Below, one piece after another: positions 21,783-35,721 of a stretch of DNA of 64,000 nt. The notes under the pieces were generated by a model, which ran no database searches, was not told the origin of the DNA, and was given only the letters and a program-made list of their open reading frames with translations. How positions within the stretch are numbered: the first letter of the stretch is position 1; every line of letters begins with the position of its first letter. Origin of the DNA: Dissophora ornata (taxonomy: Eukaryota; Mortierellomycota; Mortierellomycetes; Mortierellales; Mortierellaceae); assembly GCA_025201705.1 (NCBI GenBank), contig MU616579.1:34294-98293 (forward strand), in the 5' to 3' direction. A program made the translations under genes and the position numbers.

Positions 21783-24700
21783 ATGGATATCGAGGCATTT
21801 GAGCGCATACCCCACGATCGCCACGAAGCAGAGTTGTTGATCCCATTGGGTCTCTTGGCGTTTACGATCCTCTCTGGCATCTACCGGTTAGTGTCTCCTG
21901 CATTCCCGCCAGAAAACCACCTCGAAAACGAACACCTTTGCTTCTGGAGCTGTTGACAAACGGTGCTGACGACTCTTCTGCCTTTTCGGTTTACTGCCGG
22001 CTGCTCGTCTTTTGTTTTTCTGGGCATATCACAGCTACTTCTTTATCCTTAGAGTGCGATCTTACTACCGCCCACTCCTCTCCGAGGTCATTCAGGAGGA
22101 TGGCTCGGAGAGACCCAGGATGGCCAAGGCGACGAAGCTGGGCCAGACCATCGTGGCGCTGAACCACATTATGGGGTTCTCGTTCCTTGCTAGTCTCGGA
22201 GTGATCTGCATTCGTGCGGTTGTGGACCATGTCTGGTCTGGAACACTGCTTGTGCTGTACAACGTCATGTCGTTTGTCTCAGTCACGGCCAACCTACTGC
22301 TGATGTATGTCGAGGTCGAAAAGGGCGGCCAGTGGAGCTGGGCCAACTATGGGTTCTGGTGGCTGGCCTTGGCTGGCGAGTCGTTCATTGGATGGAACCA
22401 TCTCGAGAGCATCCCCGACGGTACGTGTGCAATGGGGTGCTTGGCTAACTAACAAAGGGAAAAAAAGTCCTCCCACCGACAACTGGGTGAACTCTTGTTG
22501 TTTATTTTTCTATTTTTTTTTTTGTACAACAAATCTCGTCGAGTTAGAATTCAAGCCCTTGCTGTCAACAATCGACTAACCTTTTCTCTTTACATTGCTC
22601 TCTGGCTCCGTCTTGGCATTGCTTCAATTCATCCGGTGCTGGATCATTGCTTTATTTAGGCACCTCCCCTAGTTCCGACAAGTACAACCTCGCTCTCGTT
22701 GGTATCTTCATCGTCCGTTACGTACTCCTCTGGATCTTGGCCCTGCTCTCGGTAGTGCACCATAAACGGGAATCGAGGGAAGATGACCTCGATGCTCTTC
22801 GTGCTCTCGATGCAGGCGCGCCTGAGAACGCTGCTGCCTCATCCTCCGCGCCAACTGGCGCCTATGGCACATTTGCATCTGCGTTTGCGTCGCCCAAGGC
22901 GGATGACGGCCCCAACAAGACACAGCCGAGCATGGGCTCGTCCTCTGATGCAGATATCCAGAAGAAGCTGAAGGCGGAGCAGGAAGAGAGAGCAACTGCA
23001 TTCAAGGACTTTTGGCCAAAGATCAGGCGCTTGATTCCATTTGTGTATCCGAAAGACGACGCCTGGCTGAAGTTCATGATCTTCTTGACGTTTGTGTTCA
23101 TTGGTCTGGGCCGTATCGTCAACTTGCTGGTGCCCATACAGACCGACCGCATCATCAAGCGTCTGTATAGTGATGACCGTAAGTGGATCTAGAGATTTTG
23201 CACGTTGCATATCAGCATGATATATAGCAACTCCATCCCATGAGCTCATCTAATCTCGCGTATCATGTTTTGCACCTGTTAGCATTCGACATCTGGGGCA
23301 TTCTTCTCTACGTTCTTTACCGCTATCTACAGGGTAGCTCTGGTCTTATCTCCGCTCTTCGCGGATGGGCCTGGATCCCAATTGAACAGTACAGTAACAG
23401 CACTTTGACCATCCGCTTCTTTGAGCACGTCCACAACCTGTCGCTCCAGTTCCATCTGAACCGCAAGACTGGAGAACTCCTTCGTATTCTGGACCGAGGC
23501 ACGAGCTCGATTGTCTCGCTGTTGAGCACAGTCTTGTTCCAGCTAGTTCCTGTTGTTGCCGATGTGTCGATTGCAGTTGCATATTTCTGTATAGAGTGGA
23601 GTTGGAAGTACGCGATCATTGTGTTTATCACAATCGTCGCTTACATCTTGGTCACGGTCTTTGTCACAGAGTGGCGCACTCAATTCCGACGCGCCATGAT
23701 TTCGTTCGACAATGATGCTCGCGCCAAGGCTGTGGACTCGCTGCTGAACTTTGAGACGGTCAAATACTATACTGCAGAAGAGTTCGAAATTGGCCGATAC
23801 AGAGAGGCGATCAGGAAGTATATGGTGGCGGACTATAAGAGTCAGATTACGTATCAGCTGCTGAACTTGATGCAGTCGTTTGTGATCACGATGGGTATGC
23901 TGGCAGGATGCTTGCTCTGTGCATATGAGATCTCGGAGGGCAAGCGCGAAGTCGCCAACTTTGTCACCTTCATCGTCTATCTGAATCAACTCTACCAACC
24001 GGTACGTTTTGTTTTTTTTACAAACAATGGCGTTGAATTTTGCTTCGCCCTTTATACAAATCCAATGCGGATGAGACTGACGCGCATCTTCATCTTTTTT
24101 TATATTTCATATACATCTCTTTTATAGTTGAACTGGTTCGGATCGTACTACCGTATGCTCCAGCAAAACTTCATTGACATGGAAAAAATGATCAAACTGC
24201 TCGACCAGAATCAGAGCGTCAAGGATCTCCCCGGTGCTGGACCTCTGATTGTCCACGACGGCGAGGTTGTTTTCGAGGACGTGAACTTCCAATACGACAG
24301 TCGTCAAAAGGGTCTCCAGAACGTCAGTTTCACCGTCCCCAAGGGTAAGACCGTTGCCCTTGTCGGACCTACAGGATCTGGCAAATCGACTATCCTGCGT
24401 CTGCTCTTCCGCTTTTATGACGTCTCTTCCGGAAGGATTCTCATTGACGGACAGGACATTTCTAAAAAGACCCAAGGCACTCTTCGGGAGCAGATCGGTG
24501 TGGTCCCCCAGGACTCGGTCCTCTTCAACGACTCGATCTACTACAACATCAACTACGGACGTACAAATGCTACCAGGGAGGAAATTGAGGCTGCCGCCAA
24601 GGCCGCGCAGATTCATGACAAGATCATGGATTTCCCGGACAAGTACGATACTAAGGTCGGAGAACGTGGACTCAGATTGTCGGGAGGCGAGAAGCAGCGT

Positions 24701-25513
24701 GTGGCGATTGCACGTACCATTCTGAAAAACCCACCGATTGTGCTGTTGGACGAGGCGACCTCTGCATTGGATAGCACAACTGAGAGCCAGATCCAGGCTG
24801 CGTTGGCGAGAATGACAGAGAATAGGACGACGTTGGTGGTGGCGCACAGACTGAGCACGATTGTCAACTCAGATTTAATTCTCTGTATCAAGGACGGCGA
24901 AATTGTTGAGCAGGGAACTCATAACGAGTTGGTCGAAAGAGCACTTGCTAACGGAGGCGAAGGTATGTGTTTTCACTGTCTTAAAAAAGAGACAGCTCTT
25001 TAGGGGTTGGGATATCAATTACTAACAACGATTTCTGGCATCCTCGCTTGATATGTAGGTGTTTACTATGAAATGTGGAAGCAGCAGATCAGGGAGGAAC
25101 AGGGCGATGATTCGACTGTCGACGGCCTTTCCGATGACTCGGACGCCAAGAAGAAGGGCAAGGGGCGCAAGGTGCCTCGTGCTTCTCACCAGCCAAAGGA
25201 CGAGCCAGCCCATGAACACGGAGTCGCTGTGGAGCACCCATCCACCGCAACCCCTACCGCCGCCTTGGTCCAGGAGACTCTGCCACTGCAATCACCTACT
25301 GATCCAACCGAGTTGACGCAGATTGTGGTCGAGCCCTCGGATCCAAGCATTAGCACCTTCCCCGCTGGTGCAGAGGATGAAAGTCGGGGTCACTCGGGTG
25401 AAGACTCGCCACCAACTTCTCAACCTTCATCTAGCACGTCCTCACCAAAGACGCCCCTGACAGCTTCAGAGCGCACCAAGCTCCGAAAGAAGAAGACCGG
25501 CAAGAGAAAGTAA
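21783..25513 (+). CDS. Half-size ABC transporter, HMT1/ABCB6-like (6 exons)
   Basis: Exons 21783-21886, 22035-22420, 22660-23178, 23283-24001, 24128-24962 and 25059-25513 close as 1005 residues. An extra N-terminal membrane domain (TMD0) and a hydrophilic linker precede one six-helix ABC domain and one nucleotide-binding domain. The latter has Walker [10 protein letters not shown] (656-664), signature [13 protein letters not shown] (about 760-772), Walker [13 protein letters not shown] (about 780-791) and the H-loop [11 protein letters not shown]0 plus one half-transporter is the architecture of fission-yeast HMT1 and ABCB6, vacuolar or mitochondrial carriers linked to heavy-metal/phytochelatin or porphyrin transport. 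The last about 150 residues are a disordered Ser/Pro/acidic tail ending in a basic KKKTGKRK patch, longer than usual. Substrate is not assignable. Confidence 0.93.
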
Positions 25514-25686
25514 ATGGCTGGATACAAGGCATAGACTCTCTTAAATACATTTTATTTGTCTTTCCCATTATGTGTGAATGTCTATAATGTATTTTGCATC
25601 AAAGATCGCTTTCTGCTGATTTTTTTTATTGAAAAGGATTATGAGACATGATAGAAAAGCAGCGAAGATTGAATGCAGAGTGCATC

Positions 25687-27638
25687 TTAATAATAATTAG
25701 CCAAGGCACCCATGGGGTCGTAGGCAGGGAGGACGTGAACATCCTTCTCCAGGACATCCAAGAACTTTTGGGGGACAATCTTCTTCTCCAACACGACCTG
25801 GTACACAAACTCGCTGAACCAGGCGTCGCTCATGGTCAAGTAGCCCTTGTCGCCACCCACATCACCCCAGCTGTTCTCGACTCTCCAGCGGATAGGCTTG
25901 TCGTTCTCATCCAGATGGACGCCCGTGAAGACCATCGCGTGGGTCATGAGTGAATCGCCGTGGAGGAGACGCTCGGCCTTGTTCATCTTGAAACTGATGT
26001 TGAAGGCGAGATCGTATTGGAAGAGCTTGGGGTCCAGGATGCCAGCATCGCGGTGAAGGTACTTGCCCACATCAGCTCCGAACCAGACCTAATAACAAGA
26101 GATAAACAAGTCAACACGGTTAGTCAGACGGCCCGGTTTCTCCTGTTCCCTTAAAACTCCCAGTCTTATTGTGCCACTTACAGGCTTGCCAGACTTCAGC
26201 TTCTGGATAGCAAGCGACTTGAGATCGTCAATAGGAGCATTCACGTAGCGGATAGGGCGACCGCCAGAGATGTTGCCCAAGTACTGGACTGTGTACAGCT
26301 CCATTGTCTTGTTGCGGGGATCGTTGATGACCGAGACAGTCTCGGCAATCTTTTTTTTTTTTTTTTTTTTTCGAGGTCAAGATAAAATGGCGATTAGAGT
26401 CGAAAACACACGAAAAATTGCGCCGTCATGCAACGAAAATGCGTCTTACAGGGTAGCCGACGTGCTCCTTGAAGAACGACTGAGGAGTCAAGTCCTTGAA
26501 CTCGTAATATTTCTTATCCTTGTTGCGGAAAGCCCAAGTAAATGGCTTCTTGGGAGGCTCGCCCAGGTTGATAGCCATGATGTTATAGATCTCCTTCAAA
26601 GACTTGTCCTTCTCCTGGCGCAGCTGGTCAACCGAGTGTCCAAGGGCAGCCATCTTGCGGAGAGTGACGGCATGATCACGCAACTTGGTGAGGATCAATC
26701 CGTTCATCTTTCCAGAGTTGGAGGAGCTGAAGGATTCGGGGTAGACGGACTTGGGAACGACTCCGTAGCGCTCGACGAGGTTGATAAGCATGTCCCATTG
26801 ACCGCCATCGCTGACGGGCTCCTTGAACAGGTGCTGAACAACGCGGTCGGTCACATCTCTGTCGCGCAAGTCGATCATGCACTCCAAGAACCCTACGGAG
26901 CAAGGAGAGAGATAGGGAGCGAGCGTGAGACAGAAAATTTGACCAGTCCCAAAAACGTGGTTTTCGAAAGAGCCCCCCTTGCCATATCATATACTGATGC
27001 TCTTATAAACTTACAGTTGCACTTCTCGAACTTGTCCCAGAAGAAGAGGTAGCCCTGCGAGAGCTCAAACTCATCGAGGTTGTACTTATTCATGATCTCG
27101 ATACGGAAGACGTTCAGGGCAGCGAAGATCCAACAGCGTCCGGAGCTCTTTTGGTTCGTGACCATCGCCTCGGTCGGGATCTTGGTGTTGAACACATGGT
27201 TGTCCTGGATAAGAACCTGACGGTTCGTGATGAGCGATGTGAAGTCGATCGAGTGTGCCGCGTTCTGGACCATCAAGTTCTTGGGGTCCGCATTGAACTC
27301 GTTACTAACATAGAGATCAATTCGGGGCGAGCAACTTCCATTAGTGACATGTATTGCATCACAGGGTTGTGATAAGTAGCATTGGTGTCAGTAAATGCCT
27401 TTTACCTGTATTGGTGCACCTTCTCGTGGCGGAGGGCAGCCTTGGGGTTGTTGATACCCTGAGGCTCGGTGAGGATAGGGGCAGACTCTGCGTGGATGTT
27501 GAGCTTCATGTCGGAGTAGGCAGGAGGGTGAACTGAAGAGGAGGAGGAGTAGGAGGGCAGGCTGGTTTTTTGCGAGCGTTTACGTGAGACGGAGGCGTTG
27601 TCGACGAGGTCAATGTGTTTTGAGGAGACGCAACCCAT
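25687..27638 (-). CDS. LAP3: Bleomycin hydrolase (C1 family aminopeptidase) with N-terminal acylation-type motif (5 exons)
   Basis: Exons 27638-27406, 27304-27015, 26892-26450, 26349-26182 and 26088-25687 give 511 residues. The papain-like triad is intact: Cys135 in QKSSGRCWIFA, His428 in MTHAMVFTGVH and Asn450 in VENSWG. The C-terminus keeps the conserved DPMGALA arm, which in yeast and human homologues enters the active site and sets aminopeptidase specificity; here it ends NYY. The homohexameric enzyme clears peptides and homocysteine thiolactone. About 70 residues precede the core, beginning MGCVSSK, a textbook N-myristoylation (Gly2) plus palmitoylation (Cys3) signal, then a Ser/Lys-rich stretch. 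Intron 3 ends in 23 A residues before the AG. A shorter start at MKLNIHAE would lose the motif. Confidence 0.94.
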
Positions 27639-28239
27639 GGAGAGGGGATGTAGCTGGTTATTTATGGAGAGCGAGACGGAGGGGACAGTGGTGAAAAGAA
27701 AGGGGAAGAAAGGAAGAGGTGGTTGATAAAGAAATGAGTAGGTGTGCCTGGGAAATTATTTGCTTTGTGTGGGACATGCGGCCAAACTCAAACAGAGCAA
27801 ACACACTTTATTCTAAACCGCTAGACACTGATAGACACGCCATGATTCATTGGACGAGCCACCCGCAGTGGATCTCGTGACAACCTTCGTCCTTAATTTG
27901 CACTACGCTTCCTCTTTTGGTAGGCAACTCATGGCGCCCATGCACCGTGTAACAAAGATTGTAGAGACATCTTGCTCTAGCTCTTCTGGACAGAGAATGC
28001 AATGTGTCCTTTTATGTTTGCATACAGGCATCTGTTGGGACTGGCCTGGTCAGCGTGCGAACCAACTCTCTCAGACGCGAGTGAATCAGAGCCACCCATT
28101 TTCGCACACCCCTTCGCCTTCCCTGCTGTCTTCCCACGCCTAAATTGCCTGTTGTAGAATCCATACCGCCGCCTTACAGACGAATGGACAGCGAGAAATG
28201 GAGTTGTACACCTAATGTGTGTTCTGGGTTGGTCTCTTA
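27639..28239. other. Intergenic upstream of bleomycin hydrolase
   Basis: Purine-rich leader/promoter sequence lies at 27650-27730 (read on the minus strand). A 97-codon plus frame at 27850-28143 has no recognised motif. Confidence 0.45.
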
Positions 28240-28372
28240 GCCAGAATGAAGGACAACGGCAGTTTCATCCAGCTTGTCAGTGCACCAATGGTAGAATTGG
28301 CTGCTAGAAAGACTGAAGGGTGCAAGAGGAGTATAATACTAGATCGCTTCATATTCTCTTCATAAAGGCTCT
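28240..28372 (-). repeat. 3' flank shared with the first WD40 locus
   Basis: Read on the minus strand, this matches 1659-1817. It includes AGAGAATATGAAGC just after the WD40 stop and CCAATTCTACCATTGG. The divergence suggests the duplication is not recent. Confidence 0.6.
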
Positions 28373-29353
28373 ACCTGCTGCCGGGTTGACTCGCCTACGG
28401 CCCCGCGTTGCAACAAAAGCCGTTTACTCAGTCGGCTTAACCCTCCCACATCATGCATGGCTGTATTCAACAGATTAAGAATCTCTGGCCGAGATCTCCA
28501 GTGCAACCGTACGAAACACTCGTTCCCATCTTCGAAAACCCGCCACAGCCGCAATAAACCACCATCACATCCAGCAACAACATAATTATTACCAGAAGTT
28601 GTTCTCCAGGAAATGCTGAATACCGCAGCGTCGTTTTGGATCACCACACGACAGTCACCCGACGCAACATCCCACAGCCGCACTGTCTGATCCCTACTGC
28701 CAGATGCAACCTAATTGCCTTTTGGCGAATACACGACGCTCCGAACCCAGTCGCTGTGGCGGCAATCTCCAGTTTCAACGTCCCACAGCCGCACTGTCTT
28801 ATCCCTACTTCCAGACGCAATTTGATCTCCTTTTGGCGAATACACGACGCTCTGAACCCAGTCGCTGTGGCCTCTCAAGGTGTGCTGGCAATCTCCAGTT
28901 TTAACGTCCCGCAGCCGTACTGCCTTTTGGCGAAAACACGACGCTTGTAGCCCAGTTGCTATGACCGTTCAAGATTTGGTGGCAATCTCCGTTTTCAACG
29001 TCCCACAGCCGCACTGTCATGTCCTCACCACCAGACGCAATCTGACATCCTTTTGGCGAATACACGACGCTCAAAACATCCGAGCTGTGGCCGTTCAAGG
29101 GGTGGTGGCAATCTCAGGTTCCAACGTCCCACAGCCGCACTGTCTTGTCATCACTGCCAGACGCAATCTGGCCGCCTTTTAGCGAATACACGACGCTCCG
29201 AACCCAGTCGCTATGGCCTCTCAAAATGTGGCGGCAATCTGCGGTTTTAACGTCCCACAGTCGCACTGTTTTGTCCCTACTGCCGGACGCAATCTTATCG
29301 CCTTGTGGCGAATACACGACGCTCCGAACCCAGCTGCCATGGGATGTCACCAA
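28360..29353 (-). pseudogene. Decayed WD40-repeat gene, paralogue of the gene at 1-1643
   Basis: On the minus strand at least six WD40 units and the same C-terminal tail (RSRPEIL, GGLSRL, LLLQRGAVGE) are readable, but with breaks. TGA at 29116-29114 interrupts a DVETGDC unit in frame (reads DVGT stop). About 37 bp are missing inside a repeat at about 28922, shifting the frame. An in-frame 15-bp loss lies near 28760. TAG at 28713-28711 replaces a Gln codon in KGDQ. The final part, 28683-28360, is open and ends at a stop beside the shared 3' flank. Upstream, the repeats begin abruptly at 29353 next to the shared element. No full-length product is possible. Confidence 0.8.
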
Positions 29354-29361
29354 CCAGATAA

Positions 29362-29484
29362 ATTCAGTGCGATCTGATCAAATAAAGCGTAGTACGGAAA
29401 AATTCTTGCTCTAGTCCTTGGTAGTTCACGCGTATCTTTGGCACAGTAGCCATTGCACGAGTTACATGTTTCCTTGACAACCTC
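29362..29484 (-). repeat. Dispersed element shared with 1836-1942
   Basis: The minus-strand sequence starts GGAGGTTGTCAAGGAAACAT like the copy downstream of the first WD40 gene. A short open frame through this copy (29541-29347) contains ETCNSCNGYC, a Cys-pair pattern. The other copy is not open in that frame, so I do not call a protein. Confidence 0.55.
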
Positions 29485-30635
29485 CTTGTTCAAACAGTGC
29501 TTTTTGCGCCAATTTTTCAAATAACTGGAGCGCGCTCTCATTGGTTAGCGGTGTGTCACATCAGTCGTGGAGCAGCCCCGGAATTACACACAGTGAACAG
29601 TGTTGGATCATGCACACATTTGACTTTTGAGAGAAACACAGAAGGCGTCGTCTTTTAATCTTTCATGCTTTTCTGTGATAACTGGAGCATGATGCGGACG
29701 GTCCCTTTGTTATTGATGTTGTTTTCTCGGGTCGGCCTTGACGAAGAAACAATCCAAAGGCCGTTAAATTACGAGTCAGACACGCCGTAAAACGTTCAGT
29801 TGGCGTTGAGCGATCGTTGTGTTTCTTTATTGGCGATATGATCTTCGCCCCTTTTTCTCTCCTCTGCCACACATGAGCGCAGTAAATGGGGGGAGGGTTA
29901 ATTGATCACCCACTAGCCTTTGTCGGAGTCGACCCATGGCTCTCAAAATGCTAAAGCTGTAGTAGCTTTTTTTTACATCCAATGCATCTCCACTCCGGTC
30001 TTGTGGAAAACTCGGCCTGACATAATGTTACTTTGCTCTCTAAACAAGGCAATGAGTGCACTGTTCTACATGATCGCGCATTTTTTTTCTATTTTAGTTT
30101 ATTTTTCTGTTTGATGGGGGGCATGTGCTCAGCGCAAGACAGCTGTTCGATCAAAAGAACAATCGATCGACAAAAAAAGCCCAATGTCGCACGCGATGGC
30201 TTATTCCTCGACTGATAGATGATATCCCTGGTCTTGCAAGTTTATGGTGCCGCCTGTTCTTGATTCTCTAATCATGATCTTTCACGTTCTCCAGCCGAAA
30301 GAGCGACCCATAACATGTGCAAGAAAAAAGAACAATATACATGCAGCAGGAAGCACTATTGAGCGCGCGCGGCAATGAAATTAACGAGAACGGTGATGTC
30401 AAGCGATTGGGCAAGGGCTTATTTGGAAGAAACCATCCACGACTCCGACTCGAGAAGAGGGTCGGAGTCATGGTGGCGTCATAAAAAAAAAGGAAATAGA
30501 TAAAAATATCGCACGGTTGCATAAATACCAACTAGTCTCGCTCCTCCCTCTTCCTTTCTTTTTTCCCTACATCGCTCCCCTACATCAAACTTGCAAAGCA
30601 AAAGCAAAAAAAACACACAAACACATTTACGGACA
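29485..30635. other. Intergenic, nothing recognised
   Basis: A stretch of just over 1.1 kb with homopolymer runs and short frames only. The last 100 bp form the CT-rich, then A-rich, leader of the acyl-CoA synthetase gene. Confidence 0.45.
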
Positions 30636-32990
30636 ATGACAACGCGCCTCACCGTCGAAGTCGGCCCCACCGAGGTCCATGGCGAGACCAGGATCCTTCG
30701 CTCGTCCATGAGCCCCGAACAGCTGATGACCGTGCCCACAGGCGATGTCAAGACGCTGTACGATCTGATCCAGTACTCGGCCAAGGTGCGTCCCAACCTC
30801 GACGCGGTCGGGTACCGCAAGATCCTGAAGGTGATCGAGGAGGACAAGGAGGTGACGAAGATGGTCGCCGGCGCGCCTGTGAAGGAGACGAAGCGGTGGA
30901 AGTTTTTCAAACTCTCTGGATACAAATGGTTGACGTACAAGGACGTGAAGATCACGGTCGACAACATTGGTGCTGGTCTGCGGCACCTGGGTGTCCAGCC
31001 CAAGGGCAGGATCACAGTGTTTGGCGCCACAAGGTAAAATGCCACGAAACTAACCTTCTTTGTCCTTCTGAGCGAAACAGAAGAAAGTGTGGAATCGAGG
31101 AGAAACACACCGCCGAGACTAAAAGCGAGTGATCGGCGCGTAGCACGATACGATTGGCATTCCTCCTTTCCTTCCTTGAAATAGCCTCCTCTTCTAACTT
31201 TTCTGCCCCCTTCTCCACCCCCTTATCTGACCGTCAACAGCGCAAACTGGCTTTTGGTGGCCCATGGAGCATTCACCCAGTCCGTAACCATCGTCACCGT
31301 CTACGACACTCTGGGCGAGGAGGGTCTGCTGCACTCGATGAACGAGGCTGAAATTGAAACAGCCTTCACCAACGCAGATCTCCTCGGCAGCATGAATCGC
31401 GTCTCTGGCAAATGCCCCACTCTCAAGCGAATCATCTATGACGGCGAGGCCGACCCCAAGGATCTCAAAGCCCTCCAAGAGACACACTCCGATATCAAAG
31501 TCATCACCCTTGAGGAGTTGAAGCAAATGGGAATCGATCACCCTGTCGAGGCTGTCCCCCCTGCGGCGGACGATCTCTGCTGCATCATGTATACCTCCGG
31601 ATCAACCGGAACCCCAAAAGGAGTGCTATTGACACACGGAAACTTGGTTGCTGCCAGTACGTTTTATTCTTGATCAGAATATTTCGCGCTGTTGGGGGGG
31701 GGGGGTTGTGTGACATAATTACTCGTACTAATTTTGAACTCAATCGTCATCAATGTTTTAGTTGGAGGAGTGGATAAGATGTTGACAAAGTACGTGAATG
31801 AAGGCGACGTTCTTCTCGCTTACTTGCCTCTTGCCCACGTTCTCGAATTCCTGGTCGAGAATGTCTGTCTCTACTGGGGTGTCTCCCTCGGTTACGGAAC
31901 CCCGCGCACCCTCACTGACGCGTCTGTTCGCGAGTGCAAGGGAGATATCAAAGAGCTTCGCCCAACGCTCATGACCGGTGTCCCCGCTGTATGGGAGATG
32001 ATCCGCAAGGGAGTTCTGGCTACCGTCCAAAAGGGATCTCCATTGGTCCAATCCGTCTTTAATGTTGCATTCAGCGCCAAGGCTTGGTGTCAGGACCGCA
32101 AACTCGGAGCTCTGGGAGGAATATTTGACGCCGTCGTGTTCAACAAAGTCCGACAGGAGACAGGAGGTCGACTCCGCTTTGCCCTTTCTGGTGGAGCTCC
32201 TGTCTCTTATGAGACACAGAGGTTCTTGACTACTACGCTTTGCCCAATCTTGCAGGCTTATGGTCTGACCGAGTCCTGTGGAATGTGCGCTATCGTGACC
32301 CCGGACGAATTCAAATACAACTGCGTTGGTTCGCCTGTTCCCTGCACAGAAGTGAAGCTGGTGGATGTGCCCGACGCGGGATACAGTGCTAAAGACACCC
32401 CAAACCCCCGCGGCGAAGTGTATATCAGAGGACCGTCGATCACTCAAGGTTATTTCAAGAACCAGAAGGAGACCTCCGAGACTTTGACGGAGGACAACTG
32501 GCTCAAGACTGGAGACATTGGAGAGTGGAATTCGGATGGCACGATCTCGATCATTGACAGGAAAAAGAACTTGGTAAAGCTTTCAAATGGAGAGTACATT
32601 GCGTTGGAGAAACTCGAGTCTGTGTATAAGAGCACATCGTACTGTAGCAACATCTGCATCTATGGAGACTCGATGCAAGCCAAGCCTGTGGCGTTGATCG
32701 TGGCGAGCGAGCCCAGGATTATGGAGTTGGCAAAGAGCAAAGGAATCCAGGACAAGGATTTCGGAGAGTTGTGCCACGACAAGACCATCATCAAGGCCGT
32801 CCTCGATTCATGCCTGTTGACTGGCAAGAAGGCTGGACTGAAGCCTGCAGAGATGCTGCAGGGAGTGTTCCTCGAGTCCGAAGAGTGGACTGACAGGACT
32901 GGACTCTTGACCGCTGCTCAGAAGCTCAAGCGCAAGGAACTCAACAAGAAGTACGCCGATGAGATCAAGGCAATGTACGGATCCACCTAA
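30636..32990 (+). CDS. Long-chain fatty acid-CoA ligase (3 exons)
   Basis: Exons 30636-31033, 31241-31656 and 31762-32990 give 680 residues. Adenylate-forming motifs are complete: ATP-binding P-loop [11 protein letters not shown] (about 250-260), YGLTESCG, the [10 protein letters not shown] hinge Asp and the fatty-acyl-CoA-synthetase signature [29 protein letters not shown] in the N-terminal part is the usual entry motif. The enzyme activates long-chain fatty acids with ATP and CoA for lipid synthesis or oxidation, as yeast Faa proteins do. No peroxisomal SKL-type end (ends MYGST) and no signal peptide were seen, so location is open. A G homopolymer (about 31694-31705) lies in the second intron. 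Confidence 0.95.
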
Positions 32991-33433
32991 TACACAGCAC
33001 ACCTACCGTAGAAAGCTCCATTGTCAGTCAGTCATATAATGAATATCATAGCCAATACTCAACGGGTACCTTTGGGGAGGGGGGAGTTTTTTTTATTTTT
33101 TCAGCTTGAATATTATTTTTTTGATATTTTATTTTGCACAATTACAAAGATGTAAGCATACACATTTTTTTAAAAGTACAAAGAACTAGGCATTAAAAAG
33201 AGAGAGGGGAGATCTTGAAAAAAAAAAGATGATATAAAAAGAGACAAGTTAAGAAGCTGAGTTTCACGTCGCAACTCTTCTGTGCGTCGAAGCGAGTATC
33301 CGTCAAGAACCTATGTACATCCGGATCCAATCGAGTTTTTTTCGTAGTCACGATAATAAAGTTGCTTTTCCTGTCTCCTTTGATCGAGCACCCAAGTAGG
33401 CTATCGAGGGGCTCTCTTAGGCACTGTCATTTT
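32991..33433. other. Intergenic between convergent genes
   Basis: AT-rich with many T and A runs; it holds the 3' ends of the acyl-CoA synthetase (plus) and adenylate kinase (minus) genes. No further gene seen. Confidence 0.5.
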
Positions 33434-35218
<1,785 letters not shown>

Positions 35219-35721
35219 TGGACAAGGGGGAGCAGTGAAAGGTTGAGGTAGGTAGGGGTCGAGTGAGTAAGTGAGTGGGCGAGCTAGAAGGAGAGGTTAC
35301 TGGCAGCAGAGTGCGAGAGTGGGCAGCGAGGAAGAAGAAAAGAAAGAAATGAAATGAAACTTATGAATGGAGGGACAAACAAATAAACGAATGAACGCAA
35401 ATGGAGTGGAATGGCGCCCCAAGTCCCCCCCCCCCCCTGCTAGTGAGAAATCTGGCGAGAAGCCTGAGACGACAAAACAACTTAAGAGGCACTTGGAAGC
35501 ACTTGGAAGCACTTAAGAGGCACTTAAGAGGCACTATGAGATGGAAGCTCCCATTTCAAATCCAATGATCCCTCTCACAACTTTCCCACACTCTTCTGAT
35601 CCCTCATCCCCCAAACTAATCGTCTGATTCTCATCCGCCTGTATCCCTCATTTGCCATCATCGTTTGCATCGAACTGCACCTGAGCCAACAAATAGTTAC
35701 CCAAAGAACTTTCGTCCAAAA
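35219..35721. promoter_or_regulatory. Divergent region between adenylate kinase and kynureninase
   Basis: This 503-bp region contains a C homopolymer near 35426-35437 and a tandem repeat at 35480-35532 (listed separately). TGAACG/GAATGG-type purine-rich leader lies on the kinase side and a CAT-rich, pyrimidine-rich leader on the kynureninase side. Confidence 0.4.
35480..35532. repeat. Tandem repeat of 10-11 bp (ACTTAAGAGGC / ACTTGGAAGC)
   Basis: Five head-to-tail units occur in the order AAGAGGC, GGAAGC, GGAAGC, AAGAGGC, AAGAGGC, each led by ACTT. They sit about 190 bp upstream of the kynureninase start. Confidence 0.8.

Noticed and set aside
28690..29340. Regular repeats of about 126 bp resembling a repeat-spacer array (also at 1-1370)
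   Set aside because: Period, translation and motifs show WD40 protein repeats, not a CRISPR array.
29347..29541. Short frame with CNSCNGYC suggesting a zinc-finger transposase fragment
   Set aside because: The homologous copy at 1836-1942 is not open in that frame, and no further transposase motif is present.
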